DNA of 64,000 nucleotides from Pseudomonas sp. ACN8 (GTDB taxonomy: Bacteria; Pseudomonadota; Gammaproteobacteria; Pseudomonadales; Pseudomonadaceae): contig NZ_MRCS01000023.1 in NCBI RefSeq assembly GCF_002303925.1, positions 1 to 64,000 on the forward strand. The letters are read 5' to 3'. Numbering within the stretch: the first letter of the stretch is position 1; each line of letters opens with the position of its first letter. This document shows positions 8,781 to 17,852 of this stretch, one piece after another. The notes under the pieces are model-generated. The model saw only the letters and a list, made by a program, of their open reading frames with translations, was not told where the DNA came from and ran no database searches. Made by a program: the position numbers and the translations under genes.

Positions 8781-10403
8781 TCAGTTCTTGTCGAGATCGA
8801 CGTTGCGCGTCTCACGCAGGCAAATCATCCCCACCACCAGGCTTACCCCGGTGATCACCACCGGGTACCACAGCCCGTAGAAGATGTCCCCGGTGTACAC
8901 CACCAACGCGAACGACACGGTCGGCAGGAAGCCGCCGAACCAGCCGTTGCCGATGTGGTAGGGCAGGGACATCGAGGTGTAGCGGATGCGGGTCGGGAAC
9001 AGTTCGACCATCAACGCCGCCAGCGGGCCGTAGCACATCGCGGAGATGATGATCAGGGCAACGATCAGTGCCACGATCATCGGCTTGTTGATCTGCTGCA
9101 TGTCTGCCTTTTGCGGGTAACCGGCCAGGGTCACGGCACCGCGCAGGGCGGCTTCGTCGAAACCATCGATCTTCACGTCACCGACGCTGACCTGCACGCC
9201 GCTGCCGGCCGGGGCCGCTGCGCTCTGGTACGGCAGGCCCTGCTTGACCAGGAAGGTCTTGACCTTGTCGCACGGGCTGTCGAATTTCGCCTTGCCCACC
9301 GGGTCGAACTGGAAGGTGCAGGTGGCCGGGTCGGCCATCACGGTGATCGGTGCCTGGCGGCTGGCCTGGTCGATGGCCGGGTTGGCGTAGTGGGCCAGGG
9401 TCTTGAAGATCGGGAAGTACAACGCGGTGGCCAGCAGCAGGCCGATCATCAGCACCGGTTTGCGCCCGACCTTGTCCGACAGCCAGCCAAAGAAAATGAA
9501 GAAAGGGGCGCCAATGGTCACGCTGACAATCAGCAGGCCGTTGGCCACGGCCGGGTCCATTTTCAGGAACTGGGTGAGGAAGAACAGCACGTAGAATTGC
9601 GCGGCGTAGAAGGTCACCGCTTGCCCGGCATTGATGCTGAACAGGGCGATCAACACCACCTTGAGGTTTTCCCATTTGCCGAAGGAATCGCGAATCGGCT
9701 GTTTGCACAGCTTGCCTTCTTCTTTCATTTTCACGAAGGCTGGCGACTCGTGCAGGCTCAGGCGAATCCAGGTCGAGATGCCCAGCAGCACGATGGAAAA
9801 CAGGAACGGAATGCGCCAGCCCCAGACTTCAAACTGGTCGCCGGTGAAGTAGCGGCAACCCAGCACGACCAGCAGCGACAGCAGCAGGCCCAGGGTCGCG
9901 GTGGACTGAATCCAGCTGGTGTGGAAGCCACGCTTGCCGATGGGCGCGTGCTCGGCGACGTAGGTTGCGGCGCCGCCGTATTCACCGCCCAGGGCCAGGC
10001 CCTGGAGCATGCGCAGCACCACCAGAATGATCGGCGCGGCGATGCCGATGCTGGCGTAGGTCGGCAGCAATCCGACGCAGAACGTCGCCAGGCCCATGAG
10101 GACGATGGTGGCGAGGAAGGTGTACTTGCGCCCGATCATGTCCCCCAATCGCCCGAACACCAGCGCGCCGAACGGCCGGACGATGAAGCCGGCGGCGAAG
10201 GCCATCAGGGCAAAGATAAACGCCGTGGTGTCGTTGACCCCGGCGAAGAACTGCTTGCTGATCACCGCCGCGAGGGCGCCATAGAGGAAAAAGTCATACC
10301 ACTCGAAGACCGTCCCGAGGGACGAGGCGAAGATGACTTTCTGGGTTTCCTGGCTGGTGCCCGCGCTGCGCACGGCTTCCAGGGTTTGAACGTTTTCCGA
10401 CAT
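8781..10403 (-). CDS. MHS family MFS symporter
   Basis: A 540-residue inner-membrane proton symporter of the metabolite:H+ symporter group of the major facilitator superfamily. The family hallmark FEWYDFFLYG is in TM1, GRLGDMIGRK marks the TM2-TM3 loop, and a second GWLSDKVGRKPVL loop follows TM8. Between TM8 and the next helix is an unusually long soluble insert (about residues 335-425) with two cysteines. Homologues carry citrate, shikimate, ketoglutarate or betaine-like solutes; the substrate here is unknown. AGGGA 8 nt before the ATG at 10403 sets the start, rather than the GTG five codons upstream. An A-rich AAnAAnAA motif precedes it. It follows the GMC gene on the same strand across a REPIN. 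Confidence 0.88.
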   Translation of the reverse strand: MSENVQTLEAVRSAGTSQETQKVIFASSLGTVFEWYDFFLYGALAAVISKQFFAGVNDTTAFIFALMAFAAGFIVRPFGALVFGRLGDMIGRKYTFLATIVLMGLATFCVGLLPTYASIGIAAPIILVVLRMLQGLALGGEYGGAATYVAEHAPIGKRGFHTSWIQSTATLGLLLSLLVVLGCRYFTGDQFEVWGWRIPFLFSIVLLGISTWIRLSLHESPAFVKMKEEGKLCKQPIRDSFGKWENLKVVLIALFSINAGQAVTFYAAQFYVLFFLTQFLKMDPAVANGLLIVSVTIGAPFFIFFGWLSDKVGRKPVLMIGLLLATALYFPIFKTLAHYANPAIDQASRQAPITVMADPATCTFQFDPVGKAKFDSPCDKVKTFLVKQGLPYQSAAAPAGSGVQVSVGDVKIDGFDEAALRGAVTLAGYPQKADMQQINKPMIVALIVALIIISAMCYGPLAALMVELFPTRIRYTSMSLPYHIGNGWFGGFLPTVSFALVVYTGDIFYGLWYPVVITGVSLVVGMICLRETRNVDLDKN

Positions 10404-10423
10404 TCCGGTATCCCTCACAGTGA

Positions 10424-10437
10424 TTGTTTTTGTTGTT
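10424..10437 (-). promoter_or_regulatory. Hfq/Crc-type CA motif before MHS symporter
   Basis: On the minus strand the sequence reads AACAACAAAAACAA, 20 nt before the start codon. It matches the A-rich AAnAAnAA motif through which Hfq with Crc represses translation in pseudomonads. Confidence 0.5.
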
Positions 10438-10501
10438 CCACTGGTGCTGCGTGTTCCATTTCAGGGGTAATGCTCAGTGTCCGTGAATCTGATGTGATCC
10501 T

Positions 10502-10593
10502 TGTGGGAGCGAGCCTGCTCGCGATGGCGGTGGGTCAAACAACGAAGATGTTGACTGTCATTCCGTCATCGCGAGCAGGCTCGCTCCTACAGG
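10502..10593. repeat. REPIN, spacer family B; invades GMC 3' end
   Basis: REP arms at 10502-10527 and 10567-10593 are separated by about 40 bp. The right arm encodes the last residues of the GMC oxidoreductase, including VGASLLAM. Confidence 0.9.
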
Positions 10594-12207
10594 GATTGTG
10601 TGTGCAGCGGAGTCGAGGATCATCCGCGCCGCCTTCTCGGCAATCATCAACGTCGGCGAGCAGGTGTTGCCCGAGGTGATGCGCGGCATGATCGAGGCAT
10701 CGGCAATGCGCAGGCCGTGGATGCCATGGACCTTGAGTTGCGCATCGACCACGGCGTCGGCGTCGTTGCCCATGCGGCAGGTGCCCACCGGATGGAAAAT
10801 CGTGGTGCCGATCCGCGCGGCGGCTTCGTGCAGTTGCTCCTCGCTTTGCAGGCTGTCGCCGGGCAGGTATTCCACCGGATTGAAGGCGCGCAGGGCCGGA
10901 GCGGCCACGATGCGCCGGGTCAGGCGAATGGCGTCGGCGGCGACCCGCAGGTCCTGCGGATGACTCAGGTAATTGGGTTGGATCAGCGGGGCTTCTTGCG
11001 GATCGGCGGAGCGAATTTCCACCCGGCCACGGCTTTGCGGACGCAGATCGCAGACCGACGCGGTGAACGCCGGGAAGGCATGCAGTGGTTCGCCAAAGCG
11101 CTCCAGCGACAGCGGTTGCACGTGGTATTCGAGGTTGGCTGACGTCTGCTCCGGCCCCGAGCGGGCAAAGGCGCCCAATTGGCTCGGCGCCATGGACAGC
11201 GGGCCGCTGCGGTCATACAGGTAGCGCAGGCCCATGCCCATCTTGCCCCACAGGCTGCCGGCAATCTGGTTCAGGGTGCGGGCGTTTTCCAGCTTGTAGA
11301 TCAGCCGCAGTTGCAGGTGATCCTGCAAGTTACCGCCGACACCGGGCAGCTCATGGGCGACGCCGATGCCCAGCCGCTCAAGCAATGGTCGCGGGCCGAT
11401 GCCGGAACGTTGCAGGATGCTGGGCGAACCGACCGAGCCGGCACACAGGACAATCTCCTTGCGCGCCTTGAAGGTTTTCGCCTGGCCTTGCCAGCGGGCG
11501 CTGATCGCCGAGGCGCGGCCATTGTCCAGCAGCACGCGGTCGACTTCGACACCGGTCAGCACGGTGAGATTGGGACGCTGGCGAATGGGTTTGAGAAAGG
11601 CCTTGGACGCGTTCCAGCGGATGCCGGCCTTCTGATTGACCTGGAAGTAACCGCAACCTTCGTTGTCGCCCTGGTTGAAGTCATCGATGCTGGCGATGCC
11701 GCTTTGTTCGGCGGCGCTGCGGAAGGCATCGAGAATCGGCCAAGACAGGCGCTGGCGTTCGACTCGCCATTCGCCCGCGGCACCGTGAAATTCGGCGGCA
11801 CCGGCAAAGTGGTTTTCACTCTGCTTGAACAGCGGCAACACCTCTTGCCAGCTCCAGCCAGGGTTGCCGTCGGCGGCCCAGCGATCGTAGTCACCGGCCT
11901 GGCCGCGCATGTAGATCATGCCGTTGATCGAGGAGCAGCCACCCAGCACCTTGCCGCGCGGGTAACTCAGGGCGCGACCTTGCAGGCCCGGTTGCGCTTC
12001 GGTCTTGAAGCACCAGTCGGTACGCGGGTTGCCGATGCAGAACAGGTAGCCCACGGGGATGTGAATCCACGCATAGTTGTCGCGGCCTCCGGCCTCGAGC
12101 AGCAACACGCGATGTTGCGCATTGGCCGACAATCGATTGGCCAGCAGACACCCGGCCGGCCCGGCCCCGACCACGATGTAATCGTATTCATCCAGAGAAG
12201 TCTGCAT
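10558..12207 (-). CDS. GMC family FAD-dependent oxidoreductase (choline dehydrogenase-like)
   Basis: The protein oxidises an alcohol with FAD. It has the Rossmann motif DYIVVGAGPAGCLLANRL at the N-terminus, GMC signature 1 (PRGKVLGGCSSINGMIYMRG), signature 2 (CAGSVGSPSILQRSGIGP) and the C-terminal catalytic region HPVGTCRMG and NTCSPTLMIAEKAA. The substrate is not predictable; the adjacent MHS symporter suggests uptake plus oxidation of one solute, with the divergent LysR gene as likely regulator. The frame opens at 12243, but the segment before 12207 is an A-rich CA motif and the conserved fold begins right after 12207, so 12207 is chosen (549 aa). The last residues derive from a REP element, an added tail of about 12 residues. 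Confidence 0.88.
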   Translation of the reverse strand: MQTSLDEYDYIVVGAGPAGCLLANRLSANAQHRVLLLEAGGRDNYAWIHIPVGYLFCIGNPRTDWCFKTEAQPGLQGRALSYPRGKVLGGCSSINGMIYMRGQAGDYDRWAADGNPGWSWQEVLPLFKQSENHFAGAAEFHGAAGEWRVERQRLSWPILDAFRSAAEQSGIASIDDFNQGDNEGCGYFQVNQKAGIRWNASKAFLKPIRQRPNLTVLTGVEVDRVLLDNGRASAISARWQGQAKTFKARKEIVLCAGSVGSPSILQRSGIGPRPLLERLGIGVAHELPGVGGNLQDHLQLRLIYKLENARTLNQIAGSLWGKMGMGLRYLYDRSGPLSMAPSQLGAFARSGPEQTSANLEYHVQPLSLERFGEPLHAFPAFTASVCDLRPQSRGRVEIRSADPQEAPLIQPNYLSHPQDLRVAADAIRLTRRIVAAPALRAFNPVEYLPGDSLQSEEQLHEAAARIGTTIFHPVGTCRMGNDADAVVDAQLKVHGIHGLRIADASIMPRITSGNTCSPTLMIAEKAARMILDSAAHTIPVGASLLAMTE

Positions 12208-12218
12208 CCCTGATCTCG

Positions 12219-12236
12219 TTTTGTTGTTCTTGTTGT
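12219..12236 (-). promoter_or_regulatory. Hfq/Crc-type CA motif before GMC gene
   Basis: The minus strand reads ACAACAAGAACAACAAAA, overlapping AAnAAnAA repeats ending 12 nt before the preferred ATG at 12207. If the upstream ATG were used this would encode an odd NKNNK peptide, which argues that it is leader. Confidence 0.55.
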
Positions 12237-12339
12237 CTGTCATCCTAGTTGTTAGCTTTCGTCAAAAGAATGTTAGTTTTTGCGCAGCCGCTGTGCGTTT
12301 TTAAACAGCATCCCGAACGGCAAAGAACAAGGACGCTTC

Positions 12340-13230
12340 ATGTTCGACTGGAATGACCTGCGGTTTTTTCTCGAATTGCAGCGCAGCGGGCGTTTGCTTA
12401 CGGCTGCCCGTCGCTTGAATACCACCCACGCCACCGTGGCGCGGCATATCGAGGCCATCGAAAAAAGCCTCGGTACGGCGTTGTTCGTCCAGCATGCCCA
12501 GGGTTACGAGATGACCCCGGCAGGCGAGGCGTTGCTTAAACACGCCGAGGCGATGGAGAACGTGGCACTGCTGGCCCAGGAGGAAATCACCCAGTCCACC
12601 GCGCCGCTGGGCAAGATCCGCGTCGGGGTGACGGAAGGGCTGGGGATCATGTTCCTGGCCAGTCGCATGAACGGCTTGTTCGAGCGCTATCCGGGGCTGG
12701 AGGTGGAACTGGTGGCGGTGCCGCGCTTTGTCAGCATCCTCAACCGCGAGGCGGAAATCAGCATCCACCTTGAGCGTCCGGCTGCCGACATGTTGGTCAC
12801 CCGCAAACTCACCGATTATCGCCTGGCGCTCTATGCCAGCCAGGACTACCTCGACCGCTCACCGCCGTTGCGCAGTCGTGAGGACCTGGGGCGTCATGCG
12901 TGGATCGGCTATGTCGACGACCTGCTGTTCAGTCAGGAACTGATGTTCCTCAACAGCTTCTGCCGCAATCCGCGGGTGGTGTTTCACAGCACCAGCGTGA
13001 TTGCCCAGCAACAGGCGGCCCGCTCAGGCCTGGGGATTGCCGTGTTGCCGTGCTACATGGCCAGTGCCGATCCCGGTCTGGTGCCTTTGTTGCCGGACGA
13101 AAGCATCCAGCGCAGCTACTGGATCAGCACCCGCCGGGAGCTGCACAAGTCGGTGCGGTTGCGGGTGTTGTGGGATTATGTGGTGCAGATGTGTGAGCGG
13201 GAGCAGGGGTTGTTGTTGGGCGGTGCCTGA
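12340..13230 (+). CDS. LysR family transcriptional regulator
   Basis: A 296-residue regulator. The N-terminal winged helix-turn-helix covers residues 1-65 (MFDWNDLRFFLELQRSGRLL through TTHATVARHIEAIEKSLG) and is followed by a periplasmic-binding-like effector domain (about 90-290). It belongs to the LysR branch that starts with FDWNDLRFFL. The ATG at 12340 is preceded by AAGGA at 6 nt spacing; the open frame extends 20 codons upstream without a better start. Divergent transcription from the GMC oxidoreductase gene with 132 bp between starts makes that gene and the following symporter the natural targets. Confidence 0.9.
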   Translation: MFDWNDLRFFLELQRSGRLLTAARRLNTTHATVARHIEAIEKSLGTALFVQHAQGYEMTPAGEALLKHAEAMENVALLAQEEITQSTAPLGKIRVGVTEGLGIMFLASRMNGLFERYPGLEVELVAVPRFVSILNREAEISIHLERPAADMLVTRKLTDYRLALYASQDYLDRSPPLRSREDLGRHAWIGYVDDLLFSQELMFLNSFCRNPRVVFHSTSVIAQQQAARSGLGIAVLPCYMASADPGLVPLLPDESIQRSYWISTRRELHKSVRLRVLWDYVVQMCEREQGLLLGGA

Positions 13231-13238
13231 GCTGGCGC

Positions 13239-13305
13239 CATCGCGAGCAGGCTCGCTCCTACAGGGGACCGCATTCCAATGTGGGAGCGAGCTTGCTCGC
13301 GATGG
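13239..13305. repeat. REP pair, tail-to-tail short-spacer type
   Basis: An inverted arm (13239-13265) and a plus arm (13280-13305) are separated by about 14 bp containing GCATTCCAAT. It lies between the convergent LysR and alkC genes. Confidence 0.9.
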
Positions 13306-13335
13306 CGGCGGCACATACAGAATTGATCTTATGGT

Positions 13336-14433
13336 TTAACCGAGAATCTCGAACGCCGTGCTGGCCAGCCGCTCACCATTGACCATGATATGCACCGCAT
13401 GGCGCCCCGCATAATGCCGGCGGGTGGTGAGTTCCTTGATCTGCTGACCACGGCTGACGGCTTCGACGGCGTTGCCCGGCAGCGTCAATGCCTTGAGCTT
13501 GAACACCTTCGCCGAGGTGCTGCCGTTGGCCTTGACGTAATCGATGGCGTAGTCGATCACCAGGCGCTGGCTGCTTTGGACGGTGGATTTGACGGCAAAC
13601 GACAGGGTGATTTTTTCTCCGAGGCCAATCACCGGCGGTTCGACTTTCACATCAACGATCTCGACTTCAGGCTTGCCGCCCGCGCCGATGATCGCCAGTG
13701 CCCGCTGGTTGCCCTGTTTGATCAGGCTGCGCAGGGCGTGTTTGGCGATCCATGCGGTGTGCCGGTTGTCCAGCGACCAGCTTTCGATCAGGTCCAGCAC
13801 CCAGTCGGGATGATCCTTGGTGATGTCATTGAGGTGGTTGGCCACGGACTTGCGCACGTACAGGCTGCTGTCGGCCTTGAGGTTGTCGAGGATGTTCGCG
13901 GCCAGTGTCGGATCGGCCTGGATGGGTTCCAGGCGGAATGACCAGGGCAGGCGTGGCCGGCACCCTTCGCTGGCCAGGCGCCGAACGTGCTCGTTGTCGT
14001 CCAGGGACCAGGCGTGCATCAGCTTGAGTGAGCGCTCGAGGTCACTGCGCAGGAAGTGACGGATTGCGAATTCCGAAGAGCCAAAAGTGGTGAAGTACTT
14101 CAGCGCGTCCATCGACTGATCGAACGCATGGGCGCCGTAGCTGGCGACATAGTGCGGCAGGCACATGCTGACGAAGCCGCTGTTCAGGCGCGGGGCAAGG
14201 GCGCGCAGCACCTGCAGCGACGCTTCAAAGTCCAGCGGCAACACCGCATGCAGGCACTCGCTGACCCGGGCCATGCGTTGCATGACGCTGAGGTCTGCCA
14301 GGCCGGATTGGGCCAGCTTCAGGAAGCGCCTGGCCTCGAATGACGGATAGACCGCGGTCATTTCGCTCGCGATGTGCTGGAGGCGCTCGGGGTTGAAGAT
14401 TTCCTTCAGCGCCGGAGATTGTTGGTCAGTCAT
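13336..14433 (-). CDS. alkC: DNA alkylation repair glycosylase AlkC
   Basis: A 365-residue protein of the AlkC/AlkD HEAT-like repeat family, which excises N3- and N7-alkylated bases without base flipping. Residues 1-250 are alpha-helical HEAT-like repeats; conserved elements include RFLRSDLERSLKLMHAWSLD, the VRRLASEGCRPRLPWS segment (about 148-163) and YVRKSVANHLNDITKDHP. Residues about 258-365 form a beta-rich Ig-like domain (PPVIGLGEKITLSFAVKS through AFEILG), diagnostic for AlkC rather than AlkD. A CA motif (AACAACAA) lies about 17-25 nt before the ATG. It is monocistronic between two REP loci. Confidence 0.88.
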   Translation of the reverse strand: MTDQQSPALKEIFNPERLQHIASEMTAVYPSFEARRFLKLAQSGLADLSVMQRMARVSECLHAVLPLDFEASLQVLRALAPRLNSGFVSMCLPHYVASYGAHAFDQSMDALKYFTTFGSSEFAIRHFLRSDLERSLKLMHAWSLDDNEHVRRLASEGCRPRLPWSFRLEPIQADPTLAANILDNLKADSSLYVRKSVANHLNDITKDHPDWVLDLIESWSLDNRHTAWIAKHALRSLIKQGNQRALAIIGAGGKPEVEIVDVKVEPPVIGLGEKITLSFAVKSTVQSSQRLVIDYAIDYVKANGSTSAKVFKLKALTLPGNAVEAVSRGQQIKELTTRRHYAGRHAVHIMVNGERLASTAFEILG

Positions 14434-14481
14434 GGTGGCTCCCTGGCAATTGTTGTTGATCCATCACACCGCGTTATCGTT

Positions 14482-14559
14482 CATCGCGAGCAGGCTCGCT
14501 CCTACAGAAGAGCGTATAAGCGACAAAGATCCAGTGTAGGAGCGAGCCTGCTCGCGATG
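14482..14559. repeat. REP pair, tail-to-tail
   Basis: Arms are at 14482-14507 (inverted) and 14535-14559 (plus), with a spacer of about 27 bp, between alkC (start 14433) and the Kef antiporter stop. Confidence 0.9.
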
Positions 14560-14576
14560 AGGCGCTCAAATTCACC

Positions 14577-16385
14577 TCAATTCTTGCCCGCTTGCTCCTG
14601 CAGTTGATCCGACTCGAACAACCGGCCCAGTTCGACCCGCGCTTCCTGCGCCGTCTGCATCACTTTCACCGCGTCGTCGTACACCGCATGCTGGGCTTCA
14701 AGCACCTCTTCGTCGTGCTGCTTGAAACGCTTGATCCGCGCATCCGCCTGGGCCTGGGTCAATCCCAGACCGATCAGGGTTTGGCGGCTCATTTCCAGGC
14801 TCGAATGGAAGGTTTCGCGCACGGCGTGAGCGCCGACGTCCATTAGTCGGTGCACATGCTGACGGTTACGGGCACGGGCGATGATTTTCATGTGCGGGTA
14901 GAGCTTGCGCACAAGTTCCGCGGTCTTGATGTTGGTGTCCGGGTCGTCGGTGGCGATCACGAAATACTCGGCTTCCCCGACCTTGGCCGCGTTGAGGATT
15001 TCCGGGCGCATCGGGTCGCCATAGAACACCGGCACGCCACCAAAACTGCGGGACAGTTCGATGGTTTCCACCGAAGTGTCGAGGGCCACGAACTTGATGT
15101 TCTGTGCGCGCAGAATCCGCGCAATGATCTGGCCCATGCGACCCATGCCGGCGATCACCACCCGTGGCGCATCGGTGTCGATTTCGCGGAACTTCTCCGG
15201 CACTTCCACCGGTTGCACTTTCGGGCTGACCAACCGCGCGCAAACCAGCAGCAACAGCGGCGTCACGGCCATGGACAGGGTGATGGTCAGCACCAGCAAG
15301 TCATACAGTTCGGTGGCGAACAGCCCGTGGTCGCGCCCGATCTTGAACACCACAAAGGCAAATTCACCACCGGCCGCCAACACGATGCCCAGGCGGATCG
15401 CACTGACTTTTTTCAAGCCCCCGGCCAGGCGACCGACCAGAAACAGCAGCGGCAGTTTGATCGCGATCAGCAGCAGGGTCAGGCCCAGCACCGCCACCGG
15501 CATGCTCAGCAACAGGCTCAGGTTCGCACCCATGCCGACGCTGATGAAAAACAGCCCGAGCAACAGGCCCTTGAACGGCTCGATCTGGGCTTCCAGTTCA
15601 TGGCGATACTCGGAGTCCGCCAGCAAAAGGCCGGCGAGGAAGGCGCCCAGGGCCATGGAAATGCCGACCAGCTCCATCAGCCATGCCGTACCGATCACCA
15701 CCAGCAACGCCGTGGCGGTGGAGACTTCTGGCAACGCGGTCTTGGTCACCACGCGAAACACCGGCCGCAGCAGATAACGCCCGCCGATCACCACCACGGC
15801 GATGCTGGCCAGCACTTGCAGGCCGTGGTTCAGGTTTTCGCTGGCGGTGGTGCTGTGGTCGCCACCGGCCAGCAACGGCACCATGGCGATCAAGGGGATC
15901 GCGGCGATGTCCTGAAACAACAGGATCGCGAACGCCAGCCGCCCGTGGGGGCTGGTCAGTTCCTTGCGTTCAGCCAGGCTTTGCAGGCCGAACGCCGTGG
16001 ACGACAGCGCCAGGCCCAGGCCCAGGACGATCGCGGTGTTCAACGGTTGGCCAAACAGCCACAGCGCGACCACGCCAATCACCGTGCCAGTGAACAACAC
16101 TTGCGCCAGACCCACGCCGAACACTGATTTGCGCATCACCCACAGGCGTCGCGGCGACAGCTCCAGGCCGATGATGAACAGCAGCAACACCACGCCGAGT
16201 TCGGAAATGTTCGCGACGCTTTGCGGATTGTCGATCAGGCCCAGCACCGACGGGCCGATGATCACTCCGGCAAACAGATAGCCCAGAACCGCCCCCAGTT
16301 GCAGGCGCTTGGCCAAGGGAACGATGAGCACGGCCGCCATCAGAAACACGACAGCGGCTTGTAGCAGGTTGCCTTCATGGGGCAT
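14577..16385 (-). CDS. CPA2 family cation:proton antiporter (KefB/KefC type)
   Basis: A 602-residue inner-membrane protein. The N-terminal portion (about 1-375) holds some twelve hydrophobic segments of the Na/H-exchanger fold, including GYLFAGVIIGPSVLGL and LFQDIAAIPLIAM. The cytoplasmic part is a KTN/TrkA-N Rossmann domain (VVIAGMGRMGQIIARIL, about 405-420). This is the KefB/KefC layout of glutathione-gated potassium efflux; cation specificity and glutathione gating cannot be proved here, and no KefF/KefG ancillary gene is adjacent. GGAG 8 nt upstream selects the ATG at 16385 over the one eight codons earlier. Confidence 0.9.
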   Translation of the reverse strand: MPHEGNLLQAAVVFLMAAVLIVPLAKRLQLGAVLGYLFAGVIIGPSVLGLIDNPQSVANISELGVVLLLFIIGLELSPRRLWVMRKSVFGVGLAQVLFTGTVIGVVALWLFGQPLNTAIVLGLGLALSSTAFGLQSLAERKELTSPHGRLAFAILLFQDIAAIPLIAMVPLLAGGDHSTTASENLNHGLQVLASIAVVVIGGRYLLRPVFRVVTKTALPEVSTATALLVVIGTAWLMELVGISMALGAFLAGLLLADSEYRHELEAQIEPFKGLLLGLFFISVGMGANLSLLLSMPVAVLGLTLLLIAIKLPLLFLVGRLAGGLKKVSAIRLGIVLAAGGEFAFVVFKIGRDHGLFATELYDLLVLTITLSMAVTPLLLLVCARLVSPKVQPVEVPEKFREIDTDAPRVVIAGMGRMGQIIARILRAQNIKFVALDTSVETIELSRSFGGVPVFYGDPMRPEILNAAKVGEAEYFVIATDDPDTNIKTAELVRKLYPHMKIIARARNRQHVHRLMDVGAHAVRETFHSSLEMSRQTLIGLGLTQAQADARIKRFKQHDEEVLEAQHAVYDDAVKVMQTAQEARVELGRLFESDQLQEQAGKN

Positions 16386-16492
16386 GGGTGAAACTCCAGA
16401 ACTCGACACAGCGGGGGCGTCAAGGATAAAGGCTGGGCTCGCCGAAGATCTACCGTGGGTTGTCAGTTAGATCTTTACAGTCGGGCCGCGGC

Positions 16493-16586
16493 CTTCGCGA
16501 GCAGGCTCGCTCCCACAATGTTTCCTGGTCGTACGCAAATTCTGTGTACGGCACAAATCACTGTGGGAGCGAGCCTGCTCGCGATA
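16493..16586. repeat. REP pair, tail-to-tail
   Basis: Arms are at 16493-16517 (inverted) and 16562-16586 (plus). The 44-bp spacer contains TCGTACGCAAAT/TGTGTACG half-repeats. Confidence 0.9.
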
Positions 16587-16605
16587 GGCTCCCGTCGACG
16601 AAGCG

Positions 16606-17679
16606 CTATTCGCTATGCGCCCGCACCACGCTCTCGGTGCCCAGCCGATACTGATTGTTCCCGCTGCGCTTGGCCTCATACATCGCCAGGTCGGCAATGT
16701 GCAGCAAGCGGTCGATGCTCGGCGCATGATCGGGGAACACGGCGACGCCGAGGCTGGTGCCGATATGGCGCTGGTCGTTGCCGATGGTCACGGGCGGGGA
16801 GAGTTCGACGAAGATTTTCTGGCAAATGGTGCGCGCTTCGTCTTGCAGGCTTTTGCCCTGGGGCAGGCCCTGGAGGATGACCACGAATTCGTCGCCACCG
16901 ATCCGGGCGACGGTGTCGGTGCCACGCAGAATGCGCTTGAGCCGGGTGGCGGTCGTGACCAGCACGCGGTCGCCGGCCGCATGACCATAGCGGTCGTTGA
17001 TGGCCTTGAATCCATTGAGATCGACAAACACCAGCGCCACCCGCGTGGCACCGGTGCGCGCCAGCTCCAGGGCTTCGGACAGGCGCTCTTCGAGCACCAG
17101 ACGATTGGGCAGGCCGGTCAACGGGTCGTAATGGGCCAGGTGCTTGAGGTAGTTGGCCGAGGCCTTTTCTTCTGTGATGTCGCGAACCACGCCCATCATC
17201 TTGATCGTATCGTCGTGGTCATTCTTGACCACGTTGCCGGTTTCCCGCAGCCAGCGGATCGTTCCGTCGGGCCAGACCACACGGTATTCCTCGTCATGGT
17301 TTTCGCCGGTTTCCAGGCAACGCAGTTCGCCGGCCCGTACCCTGAGGCGGTCGTCCGGATGCACGCAGGAGCAGAACAGGGCGTAAGAGGGCGTCACTTC
17401 GCCGATCTTGAAGCCGAACATGCCGAAAATCGCATCCGACCAATACAACCGGTCGGTGTCGACATCCCAGTCCCAGGTGCCGATGCGGGCAAAGTACTGG
17501 CTGCGTTTGAAGCGCTCTGCGTCACTATCCTGGTGGATGTTCCGGCTTTCGGCCAGGCTGTTGATGATCGCGCGATACTCCGCCAGTCGCTTTTGCAACG
17601 AGCGCCCGCGCCAGACCAGCGCGACGATCAGGCTGAGCGTCGTTGAACCTAGGATGAGACTGGTCCAGAGCAGGATCAT
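16606..17679 (-). CDS. PAS-GGDEF diguanylate cyclase
   Basis: A 357-residue protein with one N-terminal membrane helix (about 2-22). A PAS/PAC module (about 65-185, ending in GVVRDITEE) is followed by a GGDEF domain (about 195-350). The active site is intact (ARIGGDEFVVIL), and the RxxD inhibitory site RGTD lies five residues before GGDEF, so product feedback by cyclic-di-GMP is expected. No EAL domain is present. It likely makes c-di-GMP in response to a signal sensed by PAS. It is transcribed alone, upstream of a REP pair and the Kef gene. Confidence 0.92.
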   Translation of the reverse strand: MILLWTSLILGSTTLSLIVALVWRGRSLQKRLAEYRAIINSLAESRNIHQDSDAERFKRSQYFARIGTWDWDVDTDRLYWSDAIFGMFGFKIGEVTPSYALFCSCVHPDDRLRVRAGELRCLETGENHDEEYRVVWPDGTIRWLRETGNVVKNDHDDTIKMMGVVRDITEEKASANYLKHLAHYDPLTGLPNRLVLEERLSEALELARTGATRVALVFVDLNGFKAINDRYGHAAGDRVLVTTATRLKRILRGTDTVARIGGDEFVVILQGLPQGKSLQDEARTICQKIFVELSPPVTIGNDQRHIGTSLGVAVFPDHAPSIDRLLHIADLAMYEAKRSGNNQYRLGTESVVRAHSE

Positions 17680-17852
17680 TCGGGGATGGCCATCAGGGCG
17701 GTGAACCGTACGGGTAATTGTTGATTATTTTAGTTCAGTAAACAGCTTTAAACGCTGCGCGCAGAGGCGGCAATGGTTGCCAATCGAGGGTAAATCTGGG
17801 AAAACGGCGCCCATCCGGCCCTTGAGGGCGAGAGAGCATACGAGTGAATTCA

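Noticed and set aside
8724..10679. Plus-strand 651-codon frame opposite the MHS symporter
   Set aside because: Antisense shadow of a clear membrane transporter; low-complexity His/Gln/Gly content and REP-derived C-terminus.
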